From the NCBI GenBank assembly GCA_034003745.1, contig JAVEYA010000001.1, positions 8,674-72,673 on the forward strand: a stretch of 64,000 nucleotides of DNA. Reading direction: 5' to 3'. The notes beneath the pieces are model-generated. The model did no database searches. It saw only the letters and a list, made by a program, of their open reading frames with translations, and was not told where the DNA came from. This document shows, in pieces, positions 54,068-62,831 of this stretch. The DNA is from JAVEYA01 sp034003745 (GTDB lineage Bacteria; Bacillota; Peptococcia; DRI-13; PHAD01). The position numbers were made by a program, and so were the translations under genes. Position 1 is the stretch's first letter, and every line of letters begins with the position of its first letter.

Positions 54068-54100
54068 AATGTATATGAACAGGGAAGCATTTATATAACC
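54068..54100 (-). promoter_or_regulatory. Sigma-E-like promoter of spoIIP
   Basis: GGTTATATA (54092-54100), 14 bp, CATATACATT (54068-54077). This matches the Bacillus sigma-E pattern KMATATT-N14-CATACAHT fairly well, and spoIIP is sigma-E controlled in Bacillus. Confidence 0.6.
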
Positions 54101-54101
54101 G

Positions 54102-54431
54102 TTACCTCAATTCCGTCGGCACAAAAGCATCGACTAAGCCAATGACCAGCGAAGCCAGCAGCGCCCCGATGATGCTTACACTGATGCTGCCGGGAACAAT
54201 GTACTGCGCTGCATAAATAACTACCGCAGCGGAGATAAATCCCGATAAACCTCTGGACTGCGGCGTGGCCTTCTTGCCCAACAACATTTCGATGACCCAT
54301 CCGAGGATGGCAATGACAACCGCAGCGATAAGCGCGCCCCCAAACCCTGCTACCGAAATCCCCGGCAAGAGCCAGCTCACCAACATCAAAACCAGCGCCG
54401 AAACAATAAAACGGATAATTGCCCTGATCAT
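54102..54431 (-). CDS. Four-TM holin-superfamily-IV-like protein
   Basis: A 109-residue hydrophobic protein with four TM helices (FIVSALVLMLVSWLLPGI, GGALIAAVVIAILGWVIEML, GFISAAVVIYAAQYIVPG and VSIIGALLASLVIGLVDAFV). It fits the YvlD / 4-TMS holin family, which in Firmicutes is mostly chromosomal; no phage genes are near. AAAGGAGG lies about 12 nt from ATG. A perfect palindrome is upstream. Confidence 0.78.
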   Translation of the reverse strand: MIRAIIRFIVSALVLMLVSWLLPGISVAGFGGALIAAVVIAILGWVIEMLLGKKATPQSRGLSGFISAAVVIYAAQYIVPGSISVSIIGALLASLVIGLVDAFVPTELR

Positions 54432-54456
54432 GCTGATATTTCACCTCCTTTTTTTA

Positions 54457-54480
54457 AGGTGAGGATGTACATCCTCACCT
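54457..54480. repeat. Perfect 24-bp palindrome upstream of the holin-like gene
   Basis: AGGTGAGGATGT followed directly by its reverse complement, 26-49 bp before the ATG and just upstream of the SD. In neither direction does a T run follow, so it is more likely an operator or a 5'-UTR hairpin than a terminator. Confidence 0.7.
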
Positions 54481-54534
54481 GATAATAGGTTAGACTTTTT
54501 TACAGATTCTTATACTTTTTCACGTTAATTATCC

Positions 54535-54563
54535 TTGCCTTTTATGAATATTAATGGTATTAT
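54535..54563 (+). promoter_or_regulatory. Sigma-A promoter of rpsT
   Basis: TTGCCT (54535-54540), 17 bp, TATTAT (54558-54563). Confidence 0.65.
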
Positions 54564-54618
54564 TTAATTCGTGACTTTTTCCATTTAGATTTACAGTTCC
54601 AAAGGAGGTGAACTTAAA

Positions 54619-54885
54619 TTGGCAAATATCAAATCCGCCTTAAAAAGAGCACAAATAGCCCGCGTTCGTACCGTAAAGAATGCTGCATATAAATCGATGA
54701 TGAAAACATCCATCCGCCGTTTTGAGACATCTCTGAAGGACAACAACCCGGATACGGCGAAAGATACCCTGAAAAAGGCGCTGCGCATTATTGACAAACT
54801 TGCCGGCAAAGGCATTATTCATAAAAATACGGCAGCCCGCAAGAAATCACAGCTGACCAGAAAGCTCAACAAGACAGCCAGCTGA
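54619..54885 (+). CDS. rpsT: 30S ribosomal protein S20
   Basis: An 88-residue S20: ANIKSALKRAQIARVRTVKN, then LKKALRIIDKLAGKGIIHKN and TAARKKSQLTRKLNK. Start TTG with AAGGAGGTG upstream, a non-ATG start. It stands alone on the plus strand between minus-strand genes. Confidence 0.97.
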   Translation: MANIKSALKRAQIARVRTVKNAAYKSMMKTSIRRFETSLKDNNPDTAKDTLKKALRIIDKLAGKGIIHKNTAARKKSQLTRKLNKTAS

Positions 54886-54903
54886 TTCCGTAAAAAAACG
54901 AAA

Positions 54904-54940
54904 GAAGCCTCCAATAGTAATAGTGGAAGCTTCTTTTTTT
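54904..54940. terminator. Terminator between rpsT and hslO
   Basis: GAAGCCTCCA and TGGAAGCTTC arms with a run of seven to eight T on the plus strand. It may also serve hslO from the other side. Confidence 0.85.
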
Positions 54941-54964
54941 GTTTTATGATGATGGTTTACCCGG

Positions 54965-55864
54965 CTATTGCAGGGTCATCTCCGCCAAAAGTCTCTCCAG
55001 CTCGGTTTTATCGAAAAAATAACGTTCGTTGCAGAAATGGCAGCGCAATTCGGCCTGCCCCTCTTTTCCCAGCATATCCTCCAGTTCTTCCCGGCCCAGG
55101 CTGATTAATAACTTCTCCAGTCGTTCCTTATTGCAGCCGCAGTCAAAAGACCATTCTTCCTCCGCCAAATATTCCAGCTCCACCCCGCCGAAAACTTTCT
55201 CCAGGATATCCTGAGGCGACAGTCCCCCTGCGATAAGCTGGGTGACCGAGGGGATCCCCTGAATGATCTCCTCCAGGCCTGCCAGAACATCGTCGGCAGC
55301 CCCGGGCAGGGCCTGCAGAAAAAAGCCTCCGGCGGCGATACAGCTATGGTCCGTATCAATCAGCACGCCTACCGCCACCACAGCCGGCGTCTGTTCGGAC
55401 TGGTTCAGGTAGAGGGCGATATCCTCGCCGATTTCTCCGCTGACCAGGGCGCTGCAACCGGTATAGGGCCCGCCGAAGCTCAGATCTTTCGTTACATAAA
55501 CAAAGCCATTCTTGCCTACGGCCCCGCCCACATCCAGCTTACCCTGCGGCGTCGGGGGCAAATGGGTATCCGCTTCCTGCACATAACCGCGCACCATATG
55601 CCTGGCGTCGGCCTGGGTGATAATAGCCCCCAGAGGCCCGTCACCAATGATGCGCAGGGTTACCAGATCGTCGCCCTTCAGATCCAGCGCTAAAAAGATA
55701 TTGGCAATGAGCGCCCGGCCCAGAGCGGCTGTGGCGGTGGGCGCGGCGCCGTGCTTTTGCCGGGCCGTCTCCACCAGCTCTGTAGCGACACAGGCCGCAG
55801 CGCGGATCGTTTTGTCGGTTGTGGCTGCTCTTAAGATCTTATTTTTCAAATTTAAAGCCTCCAT
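54965..55864 (-). CDS. hslO: Redox-regulated chaperone Hsp33
   Basis: A 299-residue holdase activated by oxidation. The zinc-binding Cys are in FDCGCNKE and LRCHFCNERY (CxC and CxxC). The core has TATAALGRALIANIFLALDLKGDDLVTL-type blocks and KDLSFGGPYTGCSALVSGEIGEDIALYLNQSEQTP. SD AGAGG. It is separated from holA by a repeat. Confidence 0.96.
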   Translation of the reverse strand: MEALNLKNKILRAATTDKTIRAAACVATELVETARQKHGAAPTATAALGRALIANIFLALDLKGDDLVTLRIIGDGPLGAIITQADARHMVRGYVQEADTHLPPTPQGKLDVGGAVGKNGFVYVTKDLSFGGPYTGCSALVSGEIGEDIALYLNQSEQTPAVVAVGVLIDTDHSCIAAGGFFLQALPGAADDVLAGLEEIIQGIPSVTQLIAGGLSPQDILEKVFGGVELEYLAEEEWSFDCGCNKERLEKLLISLGREELEDMLGKEGQAELRCHFCNERYFFDKTELERLLAEMTLQ

Positions 55865-55881
55865 TTTTCCTCTGCAAATAT

Positions 55882-55963
55882 TGTCATTTTGAGTCCTGCG
55901 AAGAATCTTAATCCCTTACACTGCAGAAAGATTCTTCAGCAGTGATACCGTCTCAGAGTGACA
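55882..55963. repeat. 82-bp palindromic dispersed repeat (copy B)
   Basis: Arms TGTCATTTTGAG (55882-55893) and CTCAGAGTGACA (55952-55963), inner GAAGAATCTT and AGATTCTTC. It fills most of the gap between holA and hslO. Confidence 0.75.
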
Positions 55964-55984
55964 GCTTTTTGAAGTCCTCTATCT

Positions 55985-57085
55985 TCATTTAATTAATTTC
56001 AGAATCAAATCTTCCATGGTCTGTCTGTGGGGCGCACCCGTCTTCATGGCTACGTCGCACTCCAGAATCAGGCGCAGCGCGTCTTCCAGTTCGGCGAAGC
56101 TGAAATTCCGGGCCTGCCGCAGGATTTTAGCGGTCACAAAAGGCTGCTGGGAAAGCTCTGCGCTGATTTGCTTTTCGGTAAAGCCCGCTCTGGCCAAATC
56201 CTTGGCCAAAAGCAGCAACCTGAATTGGCGGGCAATCATAAACAGCGCCCGGATAGCCGGTTCTCCCGCCGTCAGCAGACCGCGCAGCTCGAGGAGGGCC
56301 TTCTCCCCTTTCTTCAGACCGATGCTGTCCACCAGCGTAAAAATATTGGCTTCCACGCTCCTGGTCAAGAGCATCTCAACCATCGGCAAAGTAATGGTTA
56401 CCTCATTGCCCGCATAGAGGGCAATTTTTTTTAATTCATTAGAAAGGGCGCGCAGTTCATCGCCCCCGTTTAAAACGATATACTCCAGCGCCCTGGGCTC
56501 CAGCTTCTTCCCCAGTGCCCGCGTTTCCTCCTGGAGCCAATTGGACAGCTCCGCGCCTTTGAGCCTGTCCAGCTGGACGATTTGCCCCGACTTCTCAATG
56601 GCCTTGACAATTTTTTTCCCTTTGTGCGCCGCTCCTGTGAGGGCAAAGATCAAACAGGTCGAAGGCAGGGGGTTGTGCAGATAATTAATAAGTCCGCTGA
56701 GTTCCGGGCTGTCTTTAGCCTCCTTGCTCTCCGCCGCCTCTGCCGCATCACCGGCTTCTTCATCCTTAGTTTGATCTTTATCCTTATCTTTATCCCTTTT
56801 CGCTTTTTGCAAAAAAGGAGCGTTCTTCACAATAACCAGCCTTTTCTCCGCAAATACAGGCAGCGTATTGGCGGAATCAACAATTTCTCCGGGCGCAGCC
56901 TTTTCGCCGTTGATTTCTTCAAAATTAAAGGCGCCGATACCGGGATCGACGAGCTTATCCTTAAAGGCGGACAGAAGATGCTCCTGCAGATACTCTTCTT
57001 CCCCGCACAGCAAATAAACAGGAGAAAGCACTCCCCTGTTAATACTGTTTAAAACGGTATGATATTGCATTGGCCGGTAGTCCAT
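55985..57085 (-). CDS. holA: DNA polymerase III subunit delta
   Basis: A 366-residue clamp-loader subunit (YqeN in Bacillus). YLLCGEEEYLQEHLLSAFKD, then the FAEKRLVIVKNAPFL block; a Lys/Asp/Glu-rich insertion (about 95-120) follows; FTLVDSIGLKKGEKALLELRGL is the C-terminal domain start. SD GGAGG. The order rpsT-holA-comEC is kept but with different strands. Confidence 0.93.
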   Translation of the reverse strand: MDYRPMQYHTVLNSINRGVLSPVYLLCGEEEYLQEHLLSAFKDKLVDPGIGAFNFEEINGEKAAPGEIVDSANTLPVFAEKRLVIVKNAPFLQKAKRDKDKDKDQTKDEEAGDAAEAAESKEAKDSPELSGLINYLHNPLPSTCLIFALTGAAHKGKKIVKAIEKSGQIVQLDRLKGAELSNWLQEETRALGKKLEPRALEYIVLNGGDELRALSNELKKIALYAGNEVTITLPMVEMLLTRSVEANIFTLVDSIGLKKGEKALLELRGLLTAGEPAIRALFMIARQFRLLLLAKDLARAGFTEKQISAELSQQPFVTAKILRQARNFSFAELEDALRLILECDVAMKTGAPHRQTMEDLILKLIK

Positions 57086-57114
57086 AGGTTCCTCCGCAGC
57101 TTGAAATCAGTCCT

Positions 57115-58362
57115 TTAGTATTCCCGGTTCATATTATACACACTACTGCCTCCGCCGTAACTGTAGCCGCGGTTGCGGCGCTGCTTTCTGGCAGTCAGGC
57201 GGTAAAGTCTCCACAGCACCTGCAGGCAGAATAGCCCGGCCAGACCGTACAGGATGGTCTGAAGATAATTATACGGCTGGATAAAGGTATCGGCATAAAC
57301 CAGCTCCAGCGCTCCTACTTCCCGGTCATCCAGATAATAGACGATGCTTCCGGCATGATCTCCTTCCCGGATATCTCCCGTCAGCGGCTTTAAGCTGACC
57401 TTTGGCTGCAGTTTGTTGACGTCTTCATTGACAGGCAAGGAAATAACCAACTCCTGCTGGGGCGCCAACCGCAGCTGGGTTTCTTCATCCAGGGAAAGCG
57501 TCGTCATGACTTCGCCCGGCTGCGCCAGCTTTACCTGCTGGAAGCCGTCAAAGCCCAAATCCAATAGTTTTTGGGCATCGCTCCAGGTGGCAGTGCCGGA
57601 ACTGCCTAAGACCGCAGCAATGTAACTCCTGCCGCCGCGCTCCGCCGAAGCGACAATAGTATTTTTAGCGTCTTTGGTATAGCCGGTCTTGACGCCTGTA
57701 GCCCCATTATAGGACCATAGAATTTCATTTTTATTAATCAGCCGGGTTTGCCAAGCCTGCCCGGCCCAATCATACACTTTCATCTGGACAATTTCTTTAA
57801 AAGTCTCATTTTGCATAGCATAGCGCCCCAATAGCGCCAGGTCATAGGCCGTGGAATAATGACCTTCCGCCGTCAAGCCGTGCGGATTGACAAAATTGCT
57901 GTTTTGGGCGCCGATTTCCGCTGCCTTCTGATTCATCAGCACGGCAAAGTCGCTTTGCGTCCCTGCAATATACTCGGCAATCGCCGCAGCCGCATCATTG
58001 GCGGAAAAGATCAGGGCCGCCTGCACCAAATCGCGCAGTTTTACCCGTTCCCCTTCCTCCAGATAAACAGCAGTGCCTTCCGTCTTAGGCGGGGTCGGTC
58101 CGATGGTCACCGTCTCTTCCAGCTTGCCGCTTTCGATAGCGATAATGGCGGTAAGCATCTTGGTCGTGCTGGCGGGGGAGAGCCGTTCATCCTTAGCCTG
58201 CTCAAAGAGCACCTGACCCGACTGCATATCCAAGAGCACCGCGCCGGTCCCGCCCAGTTGGGTCGCGGCCCAGGCCGGGGAGCGTCCCGCAATCAGAAAA
58301 AGAAAAAACAATACCGCCAAACAGACATATTTAATTTTATGATTATGTAAGGTTCCTCGCAT
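57115..58362 (-). CDS. D-alanyl-D-alanine carboxypeptidase (DacF-like)
   Basis: A 415-residue low-molecular-weight PBP. Signal peptide (IKYVCLAVLFFLFLIAGRSPAWA); motifs SxxK in LSPASTTKMLTAIIAIE, SxN in FSANDAAAAIAEY, and KTG in NGATGVKTGYTKDAK. A C-terminal PBP5-C domain and a final TM anchor (TILYGLAGLFCLQVLWRLYRL). It removes the terminal D-Ala of pentapeptides. The ATG 58362 (GGAG 12 nt upstream) is preferred. Confidence 0.93.
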   Translation of the reverse strand: MRGTLHNHKIKYVCLAVLFFLFLIAGRSPAWAATQLGGTGAVLLDMQSGQVLFEQAKDERLSPASTTKMLTAIIAIESGKLEETVTIGPTPPKTEGTAVYLEEGERVKLRDLVQAALIFSANDAAAAIAEYIAGTQSDFAVLMNQKAAEIGAQNSNFVNPHGLTAEGHYSTAYDLALLGRYAMQNETFKEIVQMKVYDWAGQAWQTRLINKNEILWSYNGATGVKTGYTKDAKNTIVASAERGGRSYIAAVLGSSGTATWSDAQKLLDLGFDGFQQVKLAQPGEVMTTLSLDEETQLRLAPQQELVISLPVNEDVNKLQPKVSLKPLTGDIREGDHAGSIVYYLDDREVGALELVYADTFIQPYNYLQTILYGLAGLFCLQVLWRLYRLTARKQRRNRGYSYGGGSSVYNMNREY

Positions 58363-58410
58363 TTGCAGCGCTCGCTCCATATTCGGTGATAAATTTAACA
58401 ATACTTATAT

Positions 58411-58416
58411 ATTATA
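58411..58416 (-). promoter_or_regulatory. -10 of the carboxypeptidase gene
   Basis: A perfect TATAAT on the minus strand about 50 bp before the start; the -35 is weak. The divergent gap of 183 bp to comEA shows no clear plus-strand promoter. Confidence 0.35.
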
Positions 58417-58545
58417 ACATAATTAAACAGCAAGAAAATTAGCATATTTTTCTAACATTTTAATTCGTTTATCCAGCGATCGGGAGGATTTTGGCATTTT
58501 ATGTAGAATATTGGAAAATAAGCTAAATATAAGTTGGTGTGGAAT

Positions 58546-59163
58546 ATGTTTACTGAGAAGCCGGACCGGAAACAAATCATTGCTCTGGCCGTCTTGCTGG
58601 GGGTAATTCTTTTCTTTGGCGGGGTCAAATACTATGAACTGCGGCTGGATAAGATTGAGATTCAAACGGGGATTATCCCGGTTGAAGAGGGCGGCATCGT
58701 CCAGGCGGCCGAACCCGCAGAAGCCGATCCTCCGCTGCTGTCTGTCCATGTAGTCGGCGCGGTGGAAAAGCCGGGAGTATATACACTGGAAGGAGGCCTG
58801 CGCGTGGATGATGCAGTTAAATTGGCCGTACCCGCGGAAAAGGCCGATCTCTCCCAGATTAATCTGGCGGTGCTTCTGGAAGACGGTAAGCAGATTTATG
58901 TGCCGGCTAAGGGCGAGGCCCCTGCTTTGCCGGAGAACCTGAACCGTATCGGGGCCCCTAAGAGCAACGGTGTGGTGAATATCAATACGGCCTCTTCCGC
59001 CGAGTTGGAAACCCTGTCCGGAATCGGACCGGCGCTGGCCGGAAGAATTATTGATTACCGTACTGCAAACGGCGCCTTTGCGGAAGTGGATGACCTGACC
59101 AAAGTATCGGGCATCGGACCGGCCGTGCTGAATAAAATAAGAAGTAAAATTACGGTGCGGTAG
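58546..59163 (+). CDS. comEA: Competence protein ComEA
   Basis: A 205-residue membrane-anchored DNA-binding protein. TM (IIALAVLLGVILFFGGVKYY), SLBB domain (VHVVGAVEKPGVYTLEGGLR), and two HhH motifs (VNINTASSAELETLSGIGPALAGRIIDYR and LTKVSGIGPAVLNKI). It captures DNA outside the membrane for ComEC. The ATG 58546 is preferred. comEB is absent. Confidence 0.93.
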   Translation: MFTEKPDRKQIIALAVLLGVILFFGGVKYYELRLDKIEIQTGIIPVEEGGIVQAAEPAEADPPLLSVHVVGAVEKPGVYTLEGGLRVDDAVKLAVPAEKADLSQINLAVLLEDGKQIYVPAKGEAPALPENLNRIGAPKSNGVVNINTASSAELETLSGIGPALAGRIIDYRTANGAFAEVDDLTKVSGIGPAVLNKIRSKITVR

Positions 59164-59167
59164 AAAT

Positions 59168-61531
59168 ATGCGCCGACGGTTTTTGGAAGCGGTTATCGGT
59201 TTTGGCGCAGGAATTATCGCGGGACGGTATTTTCCGGTAAGTCTGGAGATATGGGCGGCGGCAGCCTGCTGCGCAATTTTGCTAACGCTGGGATGTTATC
59301 TTTTTATTAAAAAATATGATCTTCAGGGCAGGGGCCGGGCAATTCTGCTGTCCGCCTTATTGCTCGGCGCTTTCTGGTATGCCCTGGGCCAGTATCCGGG
59401 CGCGTTGTATCCGGAGTTGGCCGGACAGAACGTATCCGGTCAGGGCATGATTATCAGCTATCCGAAGAGCAGCGGCTATAGCCTCTCTTTTGCGGTCAGC
59501 GTCGATAAGCTGCAGACCGGGCAGACTCCGCTGAAAAACCTGAAGAAGCTGCAACTGCGGGTCAGGACGAAGAAAACGGAAGACTTTATGCCCGGCACGG
59601 TCATCTCTTTCCGGGGCACGGCTGAAATCCCTTCGGTTGCACGCAATCCCGGCGGCTTTGATTATCGCGGTTATTTGGCTAATCAGGGGATTTTCTATCA
59701 GGTGGACTGCGCGGCGTCCGACGTGTGCGCTATCGCGGAAAGCGGGGGCTTACGGCGAATGGCTGCAGGAGCCAGGCAGCGCATGCATGATGGTGTCATC
59801 AAGATGTTGCCGCCCCGGGAAAGCGGGCTTTTGCTGGGCTTCTTATTCGGCGATACAGCCGGCATCTCCGCTGCAGAGTGGGAGATTTATCAGCGGGCCG
59901 GCGTATTGCATTTATTTTCCGTCTCCGGCCTGCATGTAGCCTTCCTGCTGGGAACGGTTTATTTTCTATTGTCTTTTTTGACGGCGGGCCTGCTGCCCCG
60001 GGCGGTATGCGGCACGGCAGCGCTCATTCTCTATTACTTTCTGCTGGGTTGGAAAGTTTCTTTTGTTCGCGCTGCGGTGATGGTTTTTCTGGGTTTGTCG
60101 GCCGCGTTGACGGGCAGGAGGAAGGATGCCTTCACCAGTATGGCGCTGGCAGCGGCGGTCATTCTGATCATCCAGCCGGGTGAGCTGTTCCAGATCGGCT
60201 TTCAGCTTTCTTTTGCCGCCACGGCGGGGATCGTCTATTTTGCTCCGTGGCTGGAGTCCTATCGTCTGGGGAAGGCCTTATCCATAGCGCTGGCTGCCCA
60301 AGCTTTTACGCTGCCCCTGATTGCCTGGTATTTCAATCTTATTTCTTTGGTGTCGCCGCTTTTAAATATTGTGGCTGTAGCGGCCAGTGCACTGATTGCC
60401 GCGCTGGGTCTGATCGGCGCTTTACTTTTATGTATATTTCCTATGCCGGCCGAGCCCTTTTTGGCAGCGGCCGGTTTTCTCTTATATCTCCTAAGCGAAC
60501 TTGTCCTAAAAGCGGCTTCTTTTGAATGGGCCGCTCTGGTGGTCCGTTCGCCGTCCTTACCGCTGGTTGTTGCTTGCTATGCGCTTTTGACGATATTGCC
60601 TAAATTACCCCACCGGCGTCCTTACCTCCGCTTCCTCGGGCAACAATATTTGTCCGGGCTCCTACCCAAAGCGCGCAGGCCCTGGGCGGCAGCCGGAGCC
60701 GCGCTCGTCTTGCTGGTTGTCTTACTGGGCGGATTGGGCACAAGAGGCGGCGGAATGGAAGTCATCTTTTTGGACGTGGGACAGGGCGACAGCATCTTTA
60801 TCCGTACACCCCAGGGGATAACCATGCTGATTGACGGCGGTGGGACGCCTGCGTCCGATTATTCCGTAGGACAAAGGGTCATCCGGCCTTTCCTGCAAAA
60901 ACAGGGTCTGGAAAAAATCGACCTGATGGTGATGACGCACAAGGATTTAGACCACAGCGAAGGACTGTTGGAACTGCTGCCTACATTGAAGGTCGGCGCT
61001 TTTCTAATGCCTCCGCGCGAAGGGAATGACGAGACTGAAGTAAAGTTGCTGGCTGCCTGTCAGGAATACGCAGTCCCGGTAAAGGAACTGACTGTAGGCG
61101 AAAAAGTCCAGCTGGGCCGGACAGCCTGGCTGGAAGTTTTAAATCCGGAAAAAGGAGACAAAGATAAAGGCAACAACCACTCCCTGGTGCTCCGGCTTGT
61201 TTACGGTGAAACAGCATGGCTTTTAACCGGTGATGTGGAAAAGAAGGTTCTGGCCGAGATGATGAGCCGGCCGGGTACGCTTGGGGCCGATGTACTGAAG
61301 CTGCCGCACCATGGCAGCGTTGGCTCCTTTGACCCGGACTTTTACGAGGCGGTATCGCCACGGGCGGTGGTCGTCTCAGCCGGCGTCAATAACTATAACC
61401 ATCCCCACCCCCAGGTTCTTCAATACTTTACCGACAAAGGCATCCCCTTTTATCTGACCAAAAATAGCGGAGCAGTGATCACTCGAAGCGACGGCGCCAC
61501 GCTATCTATTGAGACATACCTGCAGCAATAG
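59168..61531 (+). CDS. comEC: DNA internalization protein ComEC/Rec2
   Basis: A 787-residue polytopic protein: DUF4131 domain (about 30-190), the ComEC competence core (LFSVSGLHVAFLLG, WKVSFVRAAVMVFLG), and a C-terminal MBL domain (LDVGQGDSIFIRTPQGITML, MTHKDLDHSEG, LPHHGSVGSFD). It forms the channel, and the MBL part may degrade one strand. It follows comEA by 4 bp and overlaps the hexokinase gene tail-to-tail by 26 bp. It looks full length. Confidence 0.95.
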   Translation: MRRRFLEAVIGFGAGIIAGRYFPVSLEIWAAAACCAILLTLGCYLFIKKYDLQGRGRAILLSALLLGAFWYALGQYPGALYPELAGQNVSGQGMIISYPKSSGYSLSFAVSVDKLQTGQTPLKNLKKLQLRVRTKKTEDFMPGTVISFRGTAEIPSVARNPGGFDYRGYLANQGIFYQVDCAASDVCAIAESGGLRRMAAGARQRMHDGVIKMLPPRESGLLLGFLFGDTAGISAAEWEIYQRAGVLHLFSVSGLHVAFLLGTVYFLLSFLTAGLLPRAVCGTAALILYYFLLGWKVSFVRAAVMVFLGLSAALTGRRKDAFTSMALAAAVILIIQPGELFQIGFQLSFAATAGIVYFAPWLESYRLGKALSIALAAQAFTLPLIAWYFNLISLVSPLLNIVAVAASALIAALGLIGALLLCIFPMPAEPFLAAAGFLLYLLSELVLKAASFEWAALVVRSPSLPLVVACYALLTILPKLPHRRPYLRFLGQQYLSGLLPKARRPWAAAGAALVLLVVLLGGLGTRGGGMEVIFLDVGQGDSIFIRTPQGITMLIDGGGTPASDYSVGQRVIRPFLQKQGLEKIDLMVMTHKDLDHSEGLLELLPTLKVGAFLMPPREGNDETEVKLLAACQEYAVPVKELTVGEKVQLGRTAWLEVLNPEKGDKDKGNNHSLVLRLVYGETAWLLTGDVEKKVLAEMMSRPGTLGADVLKLPHHGSVGSFDPDFYEAVSPRAVVVSAGVNNYNHPHPQVLQYFTDKGIPFYLTKNSGAVITRSDGATLSIETYLQQ

Positions 61532-62819
61532 CCGCGCCGATGCCCGACCCATCCTTCGTCAGCCTGAGGCTGATTTTTTCTTTTTTCTCCCCTAAAAGTT
61601 CAGCCAGGGCCTCTTCCATGACAGCGGCATACCCCGGCATTTTTTCGTAGAGCGACCCATCTACGGCAATGATGTGCCTCTGCTCCAAGCGCGGGTCTAT
61701 CCGCCGCAAGACTCCTGCGTACACAGCGGCGGCAAGCCGGGCTGAACGGTCCCGGACAGCCCGGGAAATCAGGTGAAGCGCCGCATAATCATCTTCCTTC
61801 AGATTCAGGAGCCCCCATTTCTCACCCGGCTTCAACTGCGCCAGAAAGTTTCCCGGCGCCGGGTTCTCCAGCACGCGGCTGAGATCCGCCGAATCCCATG
61901 CGCCCCGTTTGCTAAAGCCGCTCAGGTTCTCGCAGCGAAAGATCAGGTCACGCCGATGCAGGTCTAATAAGACCAATCTGGCCAATTCCCCCAGGTATTT
62001 TCCGGAGATCATTTTTTCCAGCAGGTGCTTCCCCGGCCGCTCGGAGGATTCATCCAACATGAAGTCATATTTGCTGCAGGGAGCTTGGTCAAAGGCGCCG
62101 GCCTCAATATTGATGATCATCGGCGTATCCCGCCAGGGATTATGCGGCTCTGCATAGCAGACATTATATCCTGTCCCCAGAATGCCGGCGATATTACAGT
62201 TCCGTTCCCTGTATGCGCCGGTCAGCAACGTGGCTATCGTATCATTGACAATGGCGGCAAGGCTGATATTTTCTATTTTTGCATGCCGAAGGGCCTCCCG
62301 CAGGAGTTCCCCCACATCGCGTCCTTCCACGCCGGAAGTCTCGATTTCCTTACTCCAGTTCAACAAAATCGCCTGGTTCAGCCCCCTGTGCTCACAAGTA
62401 AAAGAAAACGTAAAGCCCAGGGGGTAATGCTGCGTTCCTCCGATGAACCGCTTTATTTCCCCGGCAATAAAAGAAAAAAGCGCCCCTCCAGTCGCGGTAG
62501 CCCGGGTATAATCATACCCGGCCGCCGCACCCCTTAAGGGAAAGGACGTTTTCTTCAAGATTTCATACCCACCGCCGCATAATTCGGCCAAGAGTACCCG
62601 AACATGGGTGCCGCCAAAATCGAGCGCGGCAAATGTGCCTGTCTCCGTGCCGTCCGGTTTACCCACATAAGCAGGCAACATAGGCAAGGAGGCGTCTTTT
62701 CCGGCAAGACCCTTTTCCATTTCCTTGAGAAAAGCAGAGGCCATCTCCTGTAGAGCAGACAGGGACAGCCCCAGTTCCCCCAATAATATTTTTTCAACTC
62801 TCTTCTCAGCAGAAAGCAT
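61506..62819 (-). CDS. Eukaryotic-type hexokinase
   Basis: A 437-residue protein of the hexokinase family (Hexokinase_1 and _2), not the ROK or Glk type common in bacteria. Phosphate-1 motif FAALDFGGTHVRVLLAEL, glucose-binding LGFTFSFTCEHRG and ILLNWSKEIETSGVEGRDV, catalytic Asp in AAIVNDTIATLLTGAY, IAGILGTGYNVCY, GKHLLEKMISGKYLGELARL, IAVDGSLYEKMPGY and LTKDGSGIGAAI. It is likely active on glucose or related hexoses. The start is close to the NAD synthetase stop (12 bp), so the two form an operon. Confidence 0.9.
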   Translation of the reverse strand: MLSAEKRVEKILLGELGLSLSALQEMASAFLKEMEKGLAGKDASLPMLPAYVGKPDGTETGTFAALDFGGTHVRVLLAELCGGGYEILKKTSFPLRGAAAGYDYTRATATGGALFSFIAGEIKRFIGGTQHYPLGFTFSFTCEHRGLNQAILLNWSKEIETSGVEGRDVGELLREALRHAKIENISLAAIVNDTIATLLTGAYRERNCNIAGILGTGYNVCYAEPHNPWRDTPMIINIEAGAFDQAPCSKYDFMLDESSERPGKHLLEKMISGKYLGELARLVLLDLHRRDLIFRCENLSGFSKRGAWDSADLSRVLENPAPGNFLAQLKPGEKWGLLNLKEDDYAALHLISRAVRDRSARLAAAVYAGVLRRIDPRLEQRHIIAVDGSLYEKMPGYAAVMEEALAELLGEKKEKISLRLTKDGSGIGAAIAAGMSQ

Positions 62820-62831
62820 ACGCTGTTCTCC

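Noticed and set aside
54102..54431. Holin-like gene as a prophage remnant
   Set aside because: No lysin, structural or integrase genes nearby; the family is common on Firmicute chromosomes.
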